Shown in pieces: positions 1 to 15,100 of a stretch of DNA of 64,000 nucleotides (the stretch's first letter is position 1; each line of letters starts with the position of its first letter). Made by a program: the position numbers and the translations under genes. Location: the NCBI GenBank assembly GCA_014843695.1, contig CM026400.1:38435805-38499804 (forward strand). The letters run 5' to 3'. The notes beneath the pieces are model-generated. The model was not told the DNA's origin and did not search any database. It was given only the letters and a program-made list of their open reading frames with translations. This stretch comes from Archivesica marissinica (taxonomy: Eukaryota > Mollusca > Bivalvia > Venerida > Vesicomyidae).

Positions 1-10
1 TTCGTCGTAG

Positions 11-117
11 AATTGAAACAACACATGGTTTCATCCTCTGTAAAACTAGATGTCCCGCTACCCAACCTGGCGTACTATGCTGCATACAAGAAAATAGTGG
101 ATGATGTCAGACAAATG
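11..117 (+). CDS. Left copy exon: SEA domain, first third
   Basis: Acceptor TCGTAG at 5-10, donor ATG/GTACTC. Enters in phase 1 and ends in phase 0, encoding 35 residues including DVPLPNLAYYAAYKKIVDD. The aromatic and charged helix fits the first half of a SEA domain. The right copy (57780-57886) has the same length and junctions, and there it follows the last EGF domain. Reading past the donor hits a stop soon in both copies, which supports the splice. Confidence 0.78.
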
Positions 118-3100
118 GTACTCTATTCTTTGCCCAATAGTGTCTAGAACCCATTCATTAACCTGTGAATAATTGTACTGTGCGTTTGTCCATCTTACTT
201 TGCAACTAATATTCTATATAAGGCAAACATATGGGATTGAAGTTTCTATATGCAAACATATGGGGTTGAAATTTCTATATGCAAACATATGGGGTTGAAG
301 TTTTTATATGCAAACATATGTGGTTGAAGTTTCTAGCGGCAACATATGGGGTTGAAGTTTCTATATGCAAACATATGGGATTGTAGTTTCTATATGCAAA
401 CATATGGGATTGTAGTTTCTATATATGCAAAGATATAGGGTTGAAGTTTCTATATGCAAACATATGGGATTGAAGTTTCTATATGCAAACATATGGGATT
501 GAAGTTTCTATATGCAAACATATGGGATTGAAGTTTCTATATGCAAACATATGGGATTGAAGTTTCTATATGCAAACATATGGGATTGAAGTTTCTATAT
601 GCAAACATATGGTGTTAACGTTTCTATATGCAAACATATGTGGTTAACGTTTCTATATGCAAATATATGGCACTGAAGTGTCTATATGCAAAGACATGTG
701 CAATTGATCTTTTGTTTTTTTATAATTACAGAAATATTATAATAATTATACGAAACTAGATACTCTCTTATAAGTATAACGTATTGATTTTTTTAAAAAC
801 TTTATATTTATTTTACAACGATTGCGAAGCAAGTGTTTTTTTAACAACTTATATTAATCACTCTCGTTCGCGCGGATGAAAGCGTAAATGTTATTGTTAT
901 TGAAATAAATAATATATGGAACATGTTAAATTATACACAACTATGTACCATAATAAATAGAAATTTATTAGAAAACAAACCATTAACATAATGATAGATA
1001 GAGATAGCTTTCTTCAGTTATAGAGGGTGGCCTAATTAATTCTGATTATGATTGTATTTAGCGTGTTGATTGTATTTGGTATGGAACTCTGGAAAGTAGC
1101 CACTATTATATACTGGAATTGTATTGTATGGCTATGGTATTGTGTGTCCATATAGTTTTCCTGGTAAATTCTGTAATTTAATTTTTCAGTTGGAGAGGCA
1201 TATCATGAAATACACAGACGCACAGATAACTGTGTTTGTGAATCGGATCAGGTAAAATTATATGCGTGTAACACAGTAATGAATGATAAATTAGAAAGGG
1301 CTGTTGCTAATGTTTTCAAAACGCGTAGCCCAATCCTATTGCACTTTGAAAAATAGCATGTACATTCTACATCCGTTATGTCAAAGTCGGTTGTGTCGAA
1401 TTCTCCGGTTATCTCAAATTCGGAATCAAAGTCCCGTTTCAGACCATATTGCTACCATATTTGTTATAACTGTATCTGTTTATATCGAATTTCGTTACGT
1501 CAATATTCGGTTATGTCGAAGTATTTTGTTCGGTCCGACGGAATTCGACATAACGGATGTAGACTGTATATGGATCTGATCAGGTTTTATGTTAAGAATA
1601 TGACATTAATGTTATTGTGATATGTAGTTGTAAATTGTATGCCTCATTGTGAAAAAGTTGCAATAAAATCTGATTAAATTAACAATAACTTATTTTTATT
1701 AACTAATTTCGTTACCAGCCTGTGAATTGGGATATACATCTGGAATAATATATATTAAACTACATTTCTCCTCCAGGAACGGTAGCATCATTGCTGACTA
1801 CACAGTCATCTACGATGACGAGGGAAACAAGACCGAGACGGCAGATGCAATAGTTCAGTCAATCGCGGAGTTATCTGTTGGTGAAAACTTAGAGTATAAT
1901 GGAAAGCTTGTACATACCACATCAAGTAATGGCATTAGTTTATCTTCTTAAGATAGCTGGTTATTATTCAATCACAAATGCAAAATCAGTAAATAGAGTG
2001 GCGAGTGAATATATATTTCGGTGATCACGGGCCTCATGTACATTTATATTTACATGTTTTCTTTTTATTTTATGACTTCCAATGATTTTGACTAATATAA
2101 TATTTCTTCTCAAAGTTTATTCATTTTAACTGCCCTCTCGGGGAGCCTCATTGCACTGCAATGCACAACTGCACAGCCACTTCTGTTAGTGTGAACGTCC
2201 GTAATAAGAAATAGTTCTGGTATAATTTTCAAGTTAGTATATGTTTGCTGTCAATATTAAAACAACAGAAAAAACAAATTCATTAAAATATATTACTTTA
2301 TAATTATATTATTATTCAATCGCCAATGGAAAATCACTAAATAGAGGATAGTTGCGTTTATTAGTGTAAGATGGGATGTTATTCGAGTGATCACGAGATT
2401 ACACATAGACTAGAGTAGACTTACACTAATAAACACAAATCTTCTTTTTTATGATTTCAAAAGATTTTGGCTAATATAATATTTGTTTTTCAAACATTTT
2501 CATTTTAACTGCCCTGTCGGGAGCCTCATTACACTACAGTACACAACAGCACAACCACGTCTGTTAGCGTGAACTTCCGTAATAACAAATAGTTCCGGTA
2601 CAATTTTCAAGGTACTTTGCTGTCAAAATTAAAACTACAGACAAACAAATTCATTAGAATATATTACTTAATAATTAACTGTGCATAATTGTCAGAAAAA
2701 ACTAACATATCGAAACTCGAAACTGAGGCAGAGAAAATGCCATCTTTCACTGTTTCAAAGCAATGGAAGATTGAGTTTTCTTTCACTGAGAAAACTCTTA
2801 TCATTCATTGGAAAACACAAACGAAACTAGCTTTTTTAACATATCTTCTGGGTAATAGTTAATTATTGTTCCATCATCCATGCGAAATCTCGTAATATAT
2901 ATATTTACATCTGACATTAGAAACAGTTCCACAGTTCATACGCAATTTACCTCCTATTTAAATCAAGTTGGGATCTCTCGCTGCCTACGGATCTGTAGTC
3001 CAGTGGTAACACGCTGGACCGGTAATCCAGGGATCGCAGGTTCGATCCCCCGTCTGACCATAATAAAATTAAGTCTTTCAGATGGGACGTTAATCCGAGG

Positions 3101-6100
3101 TCTGATGTCGGTGCTTTACACCGTGCACGTAAAAGAACCAGAGGAGACTCTGGAATGGGTCTCTGTCTGTATCATGCACTATCCTCCAAAAATCTAAAAT
3201 TACTAATATCTTCAGGAGGCGTCGCTCATATGGGCAACCGGTAGCGACGATAAATAAACGTAAAACACACACTCGTTGCCTACATCTTCCACCGTGCTGC
3301 TAGTAACTGATTAGTCTGCATGAAGAGGGTAGGATGTGTACAATAGATGGGAAGTCAGTGACATTATGTATTGTAAAGAATATAATGAGCGATATCTCCC
3401 ATCTTGAATTCTAGAAAAATAGCCGCGAATGTCATAAATTCCACTAGAACGAACTCGTATCAACAGCGACATGTTAAAAGGAAAGCTTCACGAATACCAA
3501 GGCAAATAATACAGAACGAATATAACCTGGTTTACATACCTAAATAAGTAAAGTAGAGGTATTTTGGAGAAATAATAAAGAAAATACGCCAGCAAGTGCG
3601 CGGAAAATGACGTCACACAGCTTATTCATAGCTACGCTATGAAACTACAAACACGCTATGAAACTACCGACAATTAAAAAGAATGATCACAACAGACGTC
3701 ACATGATTATATTTAGCTTCACTGTACGTGGTCGTTTGCTAAAATAGTCACAATTACTAAGTAGTTCTCTTATTTCAGTGTTACCAGACAATGTGAGCGA
3801 TCCGTGCGACATTCGTGAACTGTTACTGGCGCCGTGTGCAGAAGGTTTTTACTGCAACGTTGATACCGATGGACCCCAGTGTCGGTAAAGGGAAACTTAT
3901 TAATAATTTGTTCATTTCCATTTAACATAATATACGTATTAATAACTCGTCATTTGTTCATGTTCATTTAATATAATATATGTATTAATAACTCGTCATT
4001 TGCTCATGTTCATTTAACCTAATATATGTATTAATAACTCGTCATTTGCTCATGTTAATTTAACATAATATACGTATTAATAACTCGTCATTTGTTCATG
4101 TTCATTTAATATAATATAGTATTAATAACTCGTCATTTGCTCATGTTCATTTAACCTAATATATGTATTAATAACTCGTCATTTGCTCATGTTCATTTAA
4201 CATAATATATGTATTAATAACTCGTCATTTGCTCATGTTCATTTAACATAATATATGTATTAATAATTCGATGGAGATACCCATCACTTGAGTCCAGTTT
4301 GCAAATGACCCTTAGTTCGCACACAGCTCTAGCCGTTACGATTGTGCTCTTAGACAAGGCATTTAAATTCCCCGTTGCCGCTTCTCGTGTAACATAATGG
4401 GGTTATATGTTGATTATGTTAATTAATTACCTCCATAATTAGTTGTATAGCATGATACATATTCATGAGTATTGGTCCATTTATAATAATGCTGTATACG
4501 ATCGTTATACAAGGCAATTATACATGGAACTGTACTAACTGTTTATGTTGGCAGAGAAGCAAGTACATTTGGCAGATAAACAAGTATACTTGGCGTGGAC
4601 ATCCCTTACATGTATGCCTGATCAGCATATTAAAGGTTTTCCCACAAATGTGTGCTATTACATCAGAAATGTACGCTGATGTTTTAAGTTTAAACAGTAC
4701 ACTTTCAAAATATTAACATGTTATTTTCCGTACAAGCATGTGTTTGCACCAAAACAATATATCCGAATTGATATATTGAATGGCAGTTATGCCAAACATG
4801 TTTACTGGAACATCTGTAGCTTGACATTTTATGGAATACATGTCCAAGCTTGCTTCTCTATAAAAGATGAGATACATTTAGATTAGTGGGAGACGAACTG
4901 GGATTATTGAAAGCGCCATATGGTGCTTGGGCACACCGTAGACATTTATTTAAATAAACACTTATAACTTGGACTTGTTTTGGAACTTATACGATTACCG
5001 TATGTACACTCTCTCCCTTCTCACGATGTATGTCATCAGGAATGAGGTCTCGAGAGTGATTAATATATGTTGTAGGAACTTGTTTCACAATCGAGCTAAA
5101 ATAAATTTGTATAAACTAAATGTAATTTTGTTGCGTCGGTTTAGATACGGTTATATCATACCACCAATTCAAATATTGTATTGCCATAAATAAAATGCGT
5201 GTTGTATTGTCACACTACGCGTGACACAGTGGGCTCTTTCAATCGTAATGGTTGAAGTCACAATAACCAATCACAAATATCAAGTCCCGTTGTGGTTATC
5301 GTTTTATTATACAATTGTAGTCCAGGTTATATTATATTATATTAAAATAGTTAATTTCTACATTAAAAACATCATCAAATTATGGTCTGCTTGATTACAA
5401 AAACTACTTTCTAGGGCACAGCGACCAGGAACCAATTCCGTCAGTGGGGCCACACGTTAAGTGCCCGCGCAGATTCTGTGATGCAGTCCGACTACGTTAC
5501 CTATGCTAATTGGACTTGACAGACATTAGTCCCCCACCACCGGTGTCCACATCAAGTGATAAGTGCCCGGTGTTATAAGGTTGCAAAACAACATATCAAT
5601 TGCCTAATAAATTAAACACCAACAACAGTAATAACCTGTCTTGTAATGAGAGACAATGGTGAGTTACTGCCCCTGAATATGCCCTAACAGTATGTAGGTC
5701 CTCTTAGGTAGTTTCCTCTGTTTTTATCGTTGTTTCCTTTGCACATCATGCTATCAATTTTCTTCCACGTTCTCATATTATAATTATTATGTTACTATAT
5801 CTCGACAGATATCCTACAGTATATCCAATGTGTAAAAAATCGGTATTTTTGTTATCAATTAACTAACATGAATTGGGAAGTATGTGAGCTGGTACGGTGG
5901 TCGCCAGATCGGACAGGTGGGATTTCTCCGGGTACTCCGGTTTCCTCCCACACGAATGACCACATATACGCTTTCATCCGCGCCAACGAGAGTGATTAAT
6001 ATAAGTTGTTAAAACTTGCTTCGCAATCTTTGTATAATAAATAAAGTTAAAAAAAAATGATTTGGATAAAATCACATTTATCATAACGCAACATCTGGTT

Positions 6101-9100
6101 AGGGAACAACAGTAAAAATAAATTATTCCAAATGAAAGGACCGCTTTGCGCTTAGAGATAAATCGGACTTTATCTGCCAAGGAAGGTAATAGAAAAGCCA
6201 ACGAGGTCCCTCATTGATTCCATCCGCCATTGTTCCATTCCGCCATCCCGCCATGAACTTTCTCAAAGTTAATCTTTTAGTTTTAATATTTAGTCAACAT
6301 TTTTGGAAAATCCCCCATACTAATAACTGTTACAGCAAACACTGTTATTGCTAAATCTCTGCCATACAGCATTCGCTTGCTCATATATGAAAGCGATGTT
6401 GTTGACTTTTGTTACGGTGTTTATCATTTTCTAATATAAAAATTGTTGTATCTTTCAGTGAAATGAAAGTAGAATCTGCTCCAGACATTGGTAATATAAC
6501 TCATTAATCAAATGATATGATACATAGTTAGCTATTGCGCAATTGTGTTGATCAATGGCGTCGTGACTTGCGGTATGACGTTAGTCTGGTCAATGGTAAG
6601 ATAGCTCATTAATCAAATGGCATGATACATAGTTAGCTATTGCGCAATTGTGTTGATCAATGGCGTCGTGACTTGCGGTATGACGTTAGTCTGGTCAATG
6701 GTAAGATAGATCATTACTCAAATGGCATGATACATAGTTAGCTATTGCGCAATTGTGTTGATCAATGGCATCGTGACTTGCGGTATGACGTTAGTCTGGT
6801 CAATGGTAAGATAGCTCATTAATCAAATGGTATGATACATAGTTAGCTATTGCGCAATTGTGTTGATCAATGGCGTCGTGACTTGCGGTATGACGCTAGT
6901 CTGTAAATGCAGACATATAATACCTATTGTATCACAAAACTTTGCTTGTATTCAGTGTAATACAGTCATCTCATAATTTCTTAAATGTATGCACATGTAA
7001 TAACACCTGGAATTATTCTGATTGGTTGAGAGAATAATTCTTATAATTTGTACATTAAACTTTAAAGTATGCATATTTCTATTTGAATTGGTACATACTG
7101 TTACTGGCAAGACGCACTATGCTTTACACCGTACACCATTTGGGTCAACGTGCGGTAGCAATTAATTAGATACTATTGCAATATTTACGTGCACCGTACA
7201 ACATTGGGTCAACGTGCGGTAGCAATTAATTAGATAATATTGCAATCTCTAAGTACACCGTACAACATTGGGTCAGCGTGCGGTAGCAATTAATTAGATA
7301 CTATTGCAATCTCTAAGTACACCGTACAACATTGGGTCAACGTGCGGTAGCAATTAATTAGATACTATTGCAATCTCTAAGTACACCGTACAACATTGGG
7401 TCAGCGTGCGGTAGCAATTAATTAGATACTATTGCAATCTCTAAGTACACCGTACAACATTGGGTCAGCGTATGGTAGCAATTAATTAGATACTATTGCA
7501 ATCTCTAAGTACACGGTACAACATTTGGTCAACGTACGGTAGCAATTAATTAGATACTATTGCAATCTCTAAGTACACGGTACAACATTTGGTCAACGTA
7601 CGGTAGCAATTAATGGATAATATTGCAATCTCTAAGTACACCGTACAACATTGGGTCAACGTGCGGTAGCAATTAATTAGATACTATTTAAATCTCTAAG
7701 TACACCGTACAACATTGGGTCAGCGTGTGGTAGCAATTAATGGATACTATTGCAATCTCTAAGTACACCGTACAACATTGGGTCAACGTACGGTAGCAAT
7801 TAATTAGATACTATTGCAATCTCTAAGTACACCGTACAACATTGGGTCAACGTGCGGTAGCAATTAATTAGATACTATTTCAATCTCTAAGTACACCGTA
7901 CAACATTGGGTCAGCGTGTGGTAGCAATTAATGGATACTATTGCAATCTCTAAGTACACCGTACAACATTGGGTCAACGTGCGGTAGCAATTAATTAGAT
8001 ACTATTGCAATCTCTAAGTACACCGTACAACATTTGGTCAACGTGCGGTAGCAATTAATTAGATACTATTGCAATCTCTAAGTACACGGTACAACATTGG
8101 GTCAACGTGCAGTAGCAATTAATTAGATACTATTGCAATCTCTAAGTACACCGTACAACATTGGGTCAGCGTATGGTAGCAATTAATTAGATACTATTGC
8201 AATCTCTAAGTACACCGTACAACATTGGGTCAACGTGCGGTAGCAATTAATTAGATACTATTGCAATCTCTAAGTACACCGTACAACATTGGGTCAGCGT
8301 GTGGTAGCAATTAATGGATAATATTGCAATCTCTAAGTACACCGTACAGCATTGGGTCAGCGTGCGGTAGCAATTAATGGATACTATTGCAATCACTAAG
8401 TACACCGTACAACATTGGGTCAGCGTATTGTAGAAATTAATTAGATACTATTGCAATCTCTAAGTACACCGTACAACAGTGGGTCAGCGTATGGTAGAAA
8501 TTAATTAGATACTATTGCAATATATACGTGCATCGTACAACATTGGGTCAGCGTATGGTAGAAATTAATTAGATACTATTGCAATATATACGTGCATCGT
8601 ACAACAGTGGGTCAGCGTATGGTAGAAATTAATTAGATACTATTGCAATATATACGTGCATCGTACAACATTGGGTCAGCGTATGGTAGAAATTAATTAG
8701 ATACTATTGCAATATCTACGTGCATCGTACAACATTGGGTCAAGGCGTTGGAAATGTGGATATGTTCCTTACTAGTGTAAAACAAAGATTAAATGGCCAA
8801 TTTATACAGAACTGGAATGCAAGATTGAATAATTCTAGTAGAGCATTGTTTTATAGGAATGTCTTGGATTCCAACCATATCTAGAGTGTTTTAATGTTAA
8901 TAAGTTTTGTCAATCATTATTTAAGAGCCGTCACATGTCTAGGCATGTACGGACACCTGTGTCCGAAAGGAAATGTTTAACTTGTAATATAATTGAAGAT
9001 GAGTACCATTTTATCATTGAGTGTAATATGTATGCTAATATTAGAAACTTGTATATATCTAGAAAATACTGGATCAGACCAAATATGAACTTTTGAACTC

Positions 9101-12100
9101 AGAAAATAAGCAGGACATATGAAATTTAGTTCTGTATGTTAATAATGTATTCATAATTAGAAATACAGTCATTAGAAGTTAGTTGAATTACAATTCTGCT
9201 TTTGCTTCGATTTCAAATGATGCTATAAACTATACGTATTTAAAACGTTATATAGGTGTGTAATATATATCATAATGTTGTACAGGTATACATGTGATGC
9301 TATAATTATACTATTGAAAAATGTATTTAATAATGTGTTACATAGCCGAGGTATGTAATACATACAATAATGCTGTATGTGTATACTTGTTATCCACTTG
9401 CCGAATCTTGTTATATTTTTTTTTCGAACAAGATAGACTGATGGTGGAACAGCGTTGTAGCGTTGCATATTATTCAGAATGTGCATATGTAACTCTAAAT
9501 TTGGTCTTGAGATGGTATTTACCATTACGATTAAGATCAAAATGGACAATTATTTTCGCTATAATTGGGAGAATGTTTTCTATATGTTTGTGCTAGCATG
9601 CATACTATTTGTGCATTGTTAGCAAACTTATATGCTATATTATGTGTGTTCTCATGTGATTGGAAAGCTGAATGGAATTTAATTAATGAATCTATGTATA
9701 TGTCATGTAATATTAATCTACCATGCCGCTCTAAATTAAATAAGCGGATGCGTTCTGATTTACAAATATGACCACATGTAAAATTAAATTTATAATACTT
9801 AGCATTTAGCAATGAATATGGTTACGAAGGGTTTACTGATCGGCCATGAGATACAAATTTGCAACAACTTTGTACAACAATTTTGTATGTTTGGTTTTGT
9901 ATTTTGTTGCGTCTTTTGACCTTCTCCGTGTTAGAAATAAAGAACTGACTTTAATTATAAGACACATATCATATAAATACTACATATATTTACAAATATA
10001 TATAAATATACATGGCTATGATTGTGGGAGCTCATTTGTATAAAATATATGCATTATGTTTGCACTGTTTGCTAACATGGGCTTGAACGCCTACTGGAAT
10101 TTAATAAAATAAACTACCCAACTATCTAAATATAATTAATATGTCTACCTAACCGGTGCATCCCAAATTAACGGTTTTGATGACATGTGTAAACTTGTTT
10201 GTGTTGTTGTTCTACCAGGTAACTACATCATATTCCTCACTCCTATTGTTGGAGTCGTCGTCGTCATTTGTGTGGCGGTAATGTTGCTGTTGTGTAGTAT
10301 ATTGATACGACGTTACCGACAGTCTGCAGTGAAAGACAGGTAAGTGATGTGGCGGTAATGTTGCTGTTGTGTGATATTCTGATACGACGTTACCGACATT
10401 CTGCAGTGAAAGCCAGATAAGTGGTGTGGCGGTAATGTTGCTGTTGTGTGATATTCTGATACGACGTGTCCGCCTCCGTGGTCGAGTGGTTAAGGTCGCT
10501 GACTTGTATACCACTGTAACCTATCATCACTGATGGTCACGGGTTCGAGCCCCGCTCAGACCGTGTCTCATTTATATGAAAAAGTTGGCAGTTTCTTACG
10601 GAGGTTGGTGCACCCAAGTACTGGTTAACCGCTGGAGCCTGCCCAGGAAAGGTGCTGTTAAGTAAACTGCCCGCCGGCGATATAGCCCGAAAGTGTGCTG
10701 ATGCAGGCGTAAAACCCGAAATATAACATAACATAACTGATACGACGTACCGACATTCTGCAGTGAAAGCCAGATAAGTGGTGTGGCGGTAATGTTGCTG
10801 TTGTGTGATATTCTGATACGACGTACCGACATTCTGCAGTGAAAGCCAGATAAGTGGTGTGGGGGTAATATTAACGTTGTGTGCTATACTGATACGACGT
10901 TACCGACAATCTGCAGTGAAAGACAGATAAGTGGTGTGGGGGTAATATTAACGTTGTGTGCTATACTGATACGACGTTACCGACAATCTGCAGTGAAAGA
11001 CAGGTAGGTGGTGTGGTTGTAATATTAACGTTGTGTGCTATACTGATACGACGTTACCGACAATCTGCAGTGAAAGAAAGGTAAGTTGTGTGGTTGTAAT
11101 AATAACGTTGTGTGCTATACTGATACGACGTTACCGACATTCTGCAGTGAAAGTCAGGTAAGTTATGTGGCGGTAATGTTGCGGTTGTGTGCTGTGCTGA
11201 CATACGGGCACCCGGTGTCTACCTCCATCAATAATAGCTTACGAGTCGCCATATCATTCAGCATAGTACAAGACCTATCACATTGAACTATTTCCGAATC
11301 AGTTTCATAGATGTAGCCGGACTACATTTCTCGCTATTAAATTATTTACTTATTAAAGTGTATATTTTGAATAATATAACATTGTATGCGGGAACCATAT
11401 CAATTGAACTGTTGTGATTTATTTTACGGGGAGGGCTGTAAATAATGTTGTTATAACTTGTAGCCCAACCCATTTGCTTTTTTCCCCTTGACAAAACAAA
11501 TGTATCGTATACTGCAATCATATAATTACATATTAATCTCTGATTTGTTCTTATTATTGTATGTATATATGTAATGTATTGTATGAAAAAGTGCAATAAA
11601 ATATTATTTAAAAAACAATTTATTTTGCAGACACAGCCGAGAGACCACTAGGGATCCAACTATACTAACGGGTATGGTTTAAACATTGTCAAGCAGAAAT
11701 ATTACGTCTTAATAATTATAGAAACAACGCATTGTTAAAATGATTAATGAAAGATTAGCGCATAATGCTTACAGTAATCTTGTTTTAAAGATTAGCGCAT
11801 AATGCTTACAATAATCTTGTTTTAAAGATTAGCGCATAATGCTTACAATAATCTTGTTTTAAAGATTAGCGCATAATGCTTACAGTAATCTTGTTTTATA
11901 GATTAGCGCATAATGCCTACAATAATCTTGTTTTAAAGATTAGCGCATAATGCTTACAATAATCTTGTTTTAAAGATTAGCGCATAATGCTTACAGTAAT
12001 CTTGTTTTAAAGATTAGCGCATAATGCTTACAGTAATCTTGTTTTATAGATTAGCACATAATGCCTACAATAATCTTGTTTTAAAGATTAGCGCATAATG

Positions 12101-15100
12101 CTTACAGTAATCTTGTTTTATAGATTAGCACATAATGCCTACAATAATCTTGTTTTATAGATTAGCGCATAATGTTTACACTAATCTTGTTTTATAGATT
12201 AGAGCATAATGCCTACAATAATCTTGTTTTATAGATTAGCGCCTAATGCCTACAATAATCTTGTTTTATAGATTAGCGCATAATGCTTACACTAATCTTG
12301 TTTTATAGATTAGTGCATAATGCTTACAGTAATCTTGTTTTATAGATTAGCACATAATGCTTACACTAATCTTGTTTTAAAGATTAGCACATAATGCCTA
12401 CACTAATCTTGTTTTATAGATTAGCACATAATGCTTACATTAAGCTTGTTTTATAGATTAGCACATAATGCCTACATTAATCTTGTTTTATAGATTAGCG
12501 CATAATGCTTACAGTAATCTTGTTTTATAGATTAGCGCATAATGCTTACAGTAATCTTGTTTTATAGATTAGCGCATAATGCCTACATTAATCTTGTTTT
12601 ATAGATTAGCACATAATGCTTACATTAAGCTTGTTTTATAGATTAGCACATAATGCCTATATTAATCTTGTTTTCTAGATTAGCGCATAATGCTTACATT
12701 AATCTTGTTTTATAGATTAGCGCATAATGCTTACAGTAATCTTGTTTTATAGATTAGCGCATAATGCCTACATTAATCTTGTATTATAGATTAGCGCATA
12801 ATGCTTACAATAATCTTGTTTTATAGATTAGCGCATAATGCTTACACTAATCTTGTTTTATAGATTAGCGCATAATGCCTACAATAATCTTGTTTTATAG
12901 ATTAGCGCATAATGCCTACATTAATCTTGTTTTATAGATTAGCGCATAATGCCTACATTAATCTTGTTTTATAGATTAGCGCATAATGCTTACAATAATC
13001 TTGTTTTAAAGATTAGCGCATAATTAGCGCATAATGCTTACAATAATCTTGTTTTATAGATTAGCGCATAATGCTTACACTAATCTTGTTTTATAGATTA
13101 GCGCATAATGCCTACAATAATCTTGTTTTATAGATTAGCGCATAATGCCTACATTAATCTTGTTTTATAGATTAGCGCATAATGCCTACATTAATCTTGT
13201 TTTATAGATTAGCGCATAATGCTTACAATAATCTTGTTTTAAAGATTAGCGCATAATTTGCGCATAATGCTTACAATAATCTTGTTTTAAAGATTAGCGC
13301 ATAATGCTTACAGTAATCTTGTTTTAAAGATTAGCGCATAATGCTTACAATAATCTTGTTTTAAAGATTAGCGCATAATTTGCGCATAATGCTTACAATA
13401 ATCTTGTTTTAAAGATTAGCGCATAATGCTTACAGTAATCTTGTTTTAAAGACACTAAACACTATAGGCGTTTTGACCAACGTCTTCACGTACTCATTTA
13501 TTATTCTAAACCTTCAATAAATTACAATGCTTAAACTGCAATCAATTACACGCCTAGCTCTTCAATCAATTACCTCTGTGTTCATAACAATGCAGTAATA
13601 CTGTTTTATAGCGGATTACCAGGAGCCGCCATACACAATGCGCAAGAATCTCATCTGGAACTTCAACCGGAAGCAGGATGGGACGCATGCCCCGTCAATA
13701 CAGGTCAGATTCATTGTTGTTACAATGAGAGACATCGGTCAGTTACTGCCCCTGAATACTCCCTAAAAGTAGATATGTCCTATCAAGTGTATTCCTCTGT
13801 TTTTATCGTTGTTTCCTTTGAACAGCATGCCTGCAATTTTATTCCACTACCGCTTTAAACGGTTATTAAATTACTATATCTCGACAGATCCCCTACAGTA
13901 TATGCAATAGGTACCTATTTTAAAAACAATGTTATCAGTTAATTAACACGTTTTTGATAAAATCCCATGTATCATACCGCAACATCTGGTTAGGGAACAA
14001 TAGTAAAAACAAAGGATTCTAACTAAAATGACCTATTCACATTTTGGAATAAATCGGACTTTATCTGCCAAGGGAGGTAATAGAAAATTAGAGATGTCTC
14101 TCATTCATACCAGTTTCTTACATCAAACATTGTATCAACATTTAGGAGAAGAACTATATACGTTTTATTTCGTTCTAATCCCTTTCATTCTACTGCTGTT
14201 AAATTATATGCAAAATGTTCATTTCTTGATTGTTAAAATACCGAAATAAATAATGTTTAATTTTGTTTAATCTTATTTTATTGCTATATACATGTACATA
14301 ATAAATTCAAAGACATATATAATAAGAGCAAAAGCAAATGGGTTGGGCCACACGTTCTGAACAACATTAGTAATTGGCCCTTCCCATGAGAGTATGTTTA
14401 ATGTTATGTTATATTTTGGGTTTTATGCCTGCATCAGCACCATTTTGGGCTATATCGCCGGCGGGAAGTTTACCTAACAACACCTTTCCTGGAAATAATG
14501 TTTAAACTAATATTAAGCTGGTGAAGTTGTTCTTCTATATTTCCTATAGAATTATATATAGTCTACATCCGCTATGTCGAATTCCGTCGGACCGAACACA
14601 ATATTTCGACATAACCGAACCTTGACGTAACGACATTCCATATAAACAGAGCCACTTATATGTAAAATGATAGTGTCTGAAACGGAACTTTGAACCGACT
14701 TCGAGATAACCGGAGAATGCGACATAACCGACTTTGACATAACAGATGTAGGCTGTAGTACATTCTTTAAAAATCATATATGTAAAATTATAGTGTCTGA
14801 AACGGGACTTTGAACCGACTTCGAGATAACCGGAGAATGCGACATAACCGACTTTGACATAACCGACTTTGACATAACAGATGTAGACTCTAGTACATTC
14901 TTTAAAAATCATAAACTACAATTAACATATTTTTGAAATTTGCCATGTGGCATCATATAGTGAACCTTAACAAAATGTAAGAAGTTTCCTGCATACTAAG
15001 CTATCATCCTAGTTTTCGTACCGCGAACAACATGTATCAATATTAAGCTGGTGAAGATTTTCATCTATATTTCCTATAGTATTACACATCACTCTCGAGA

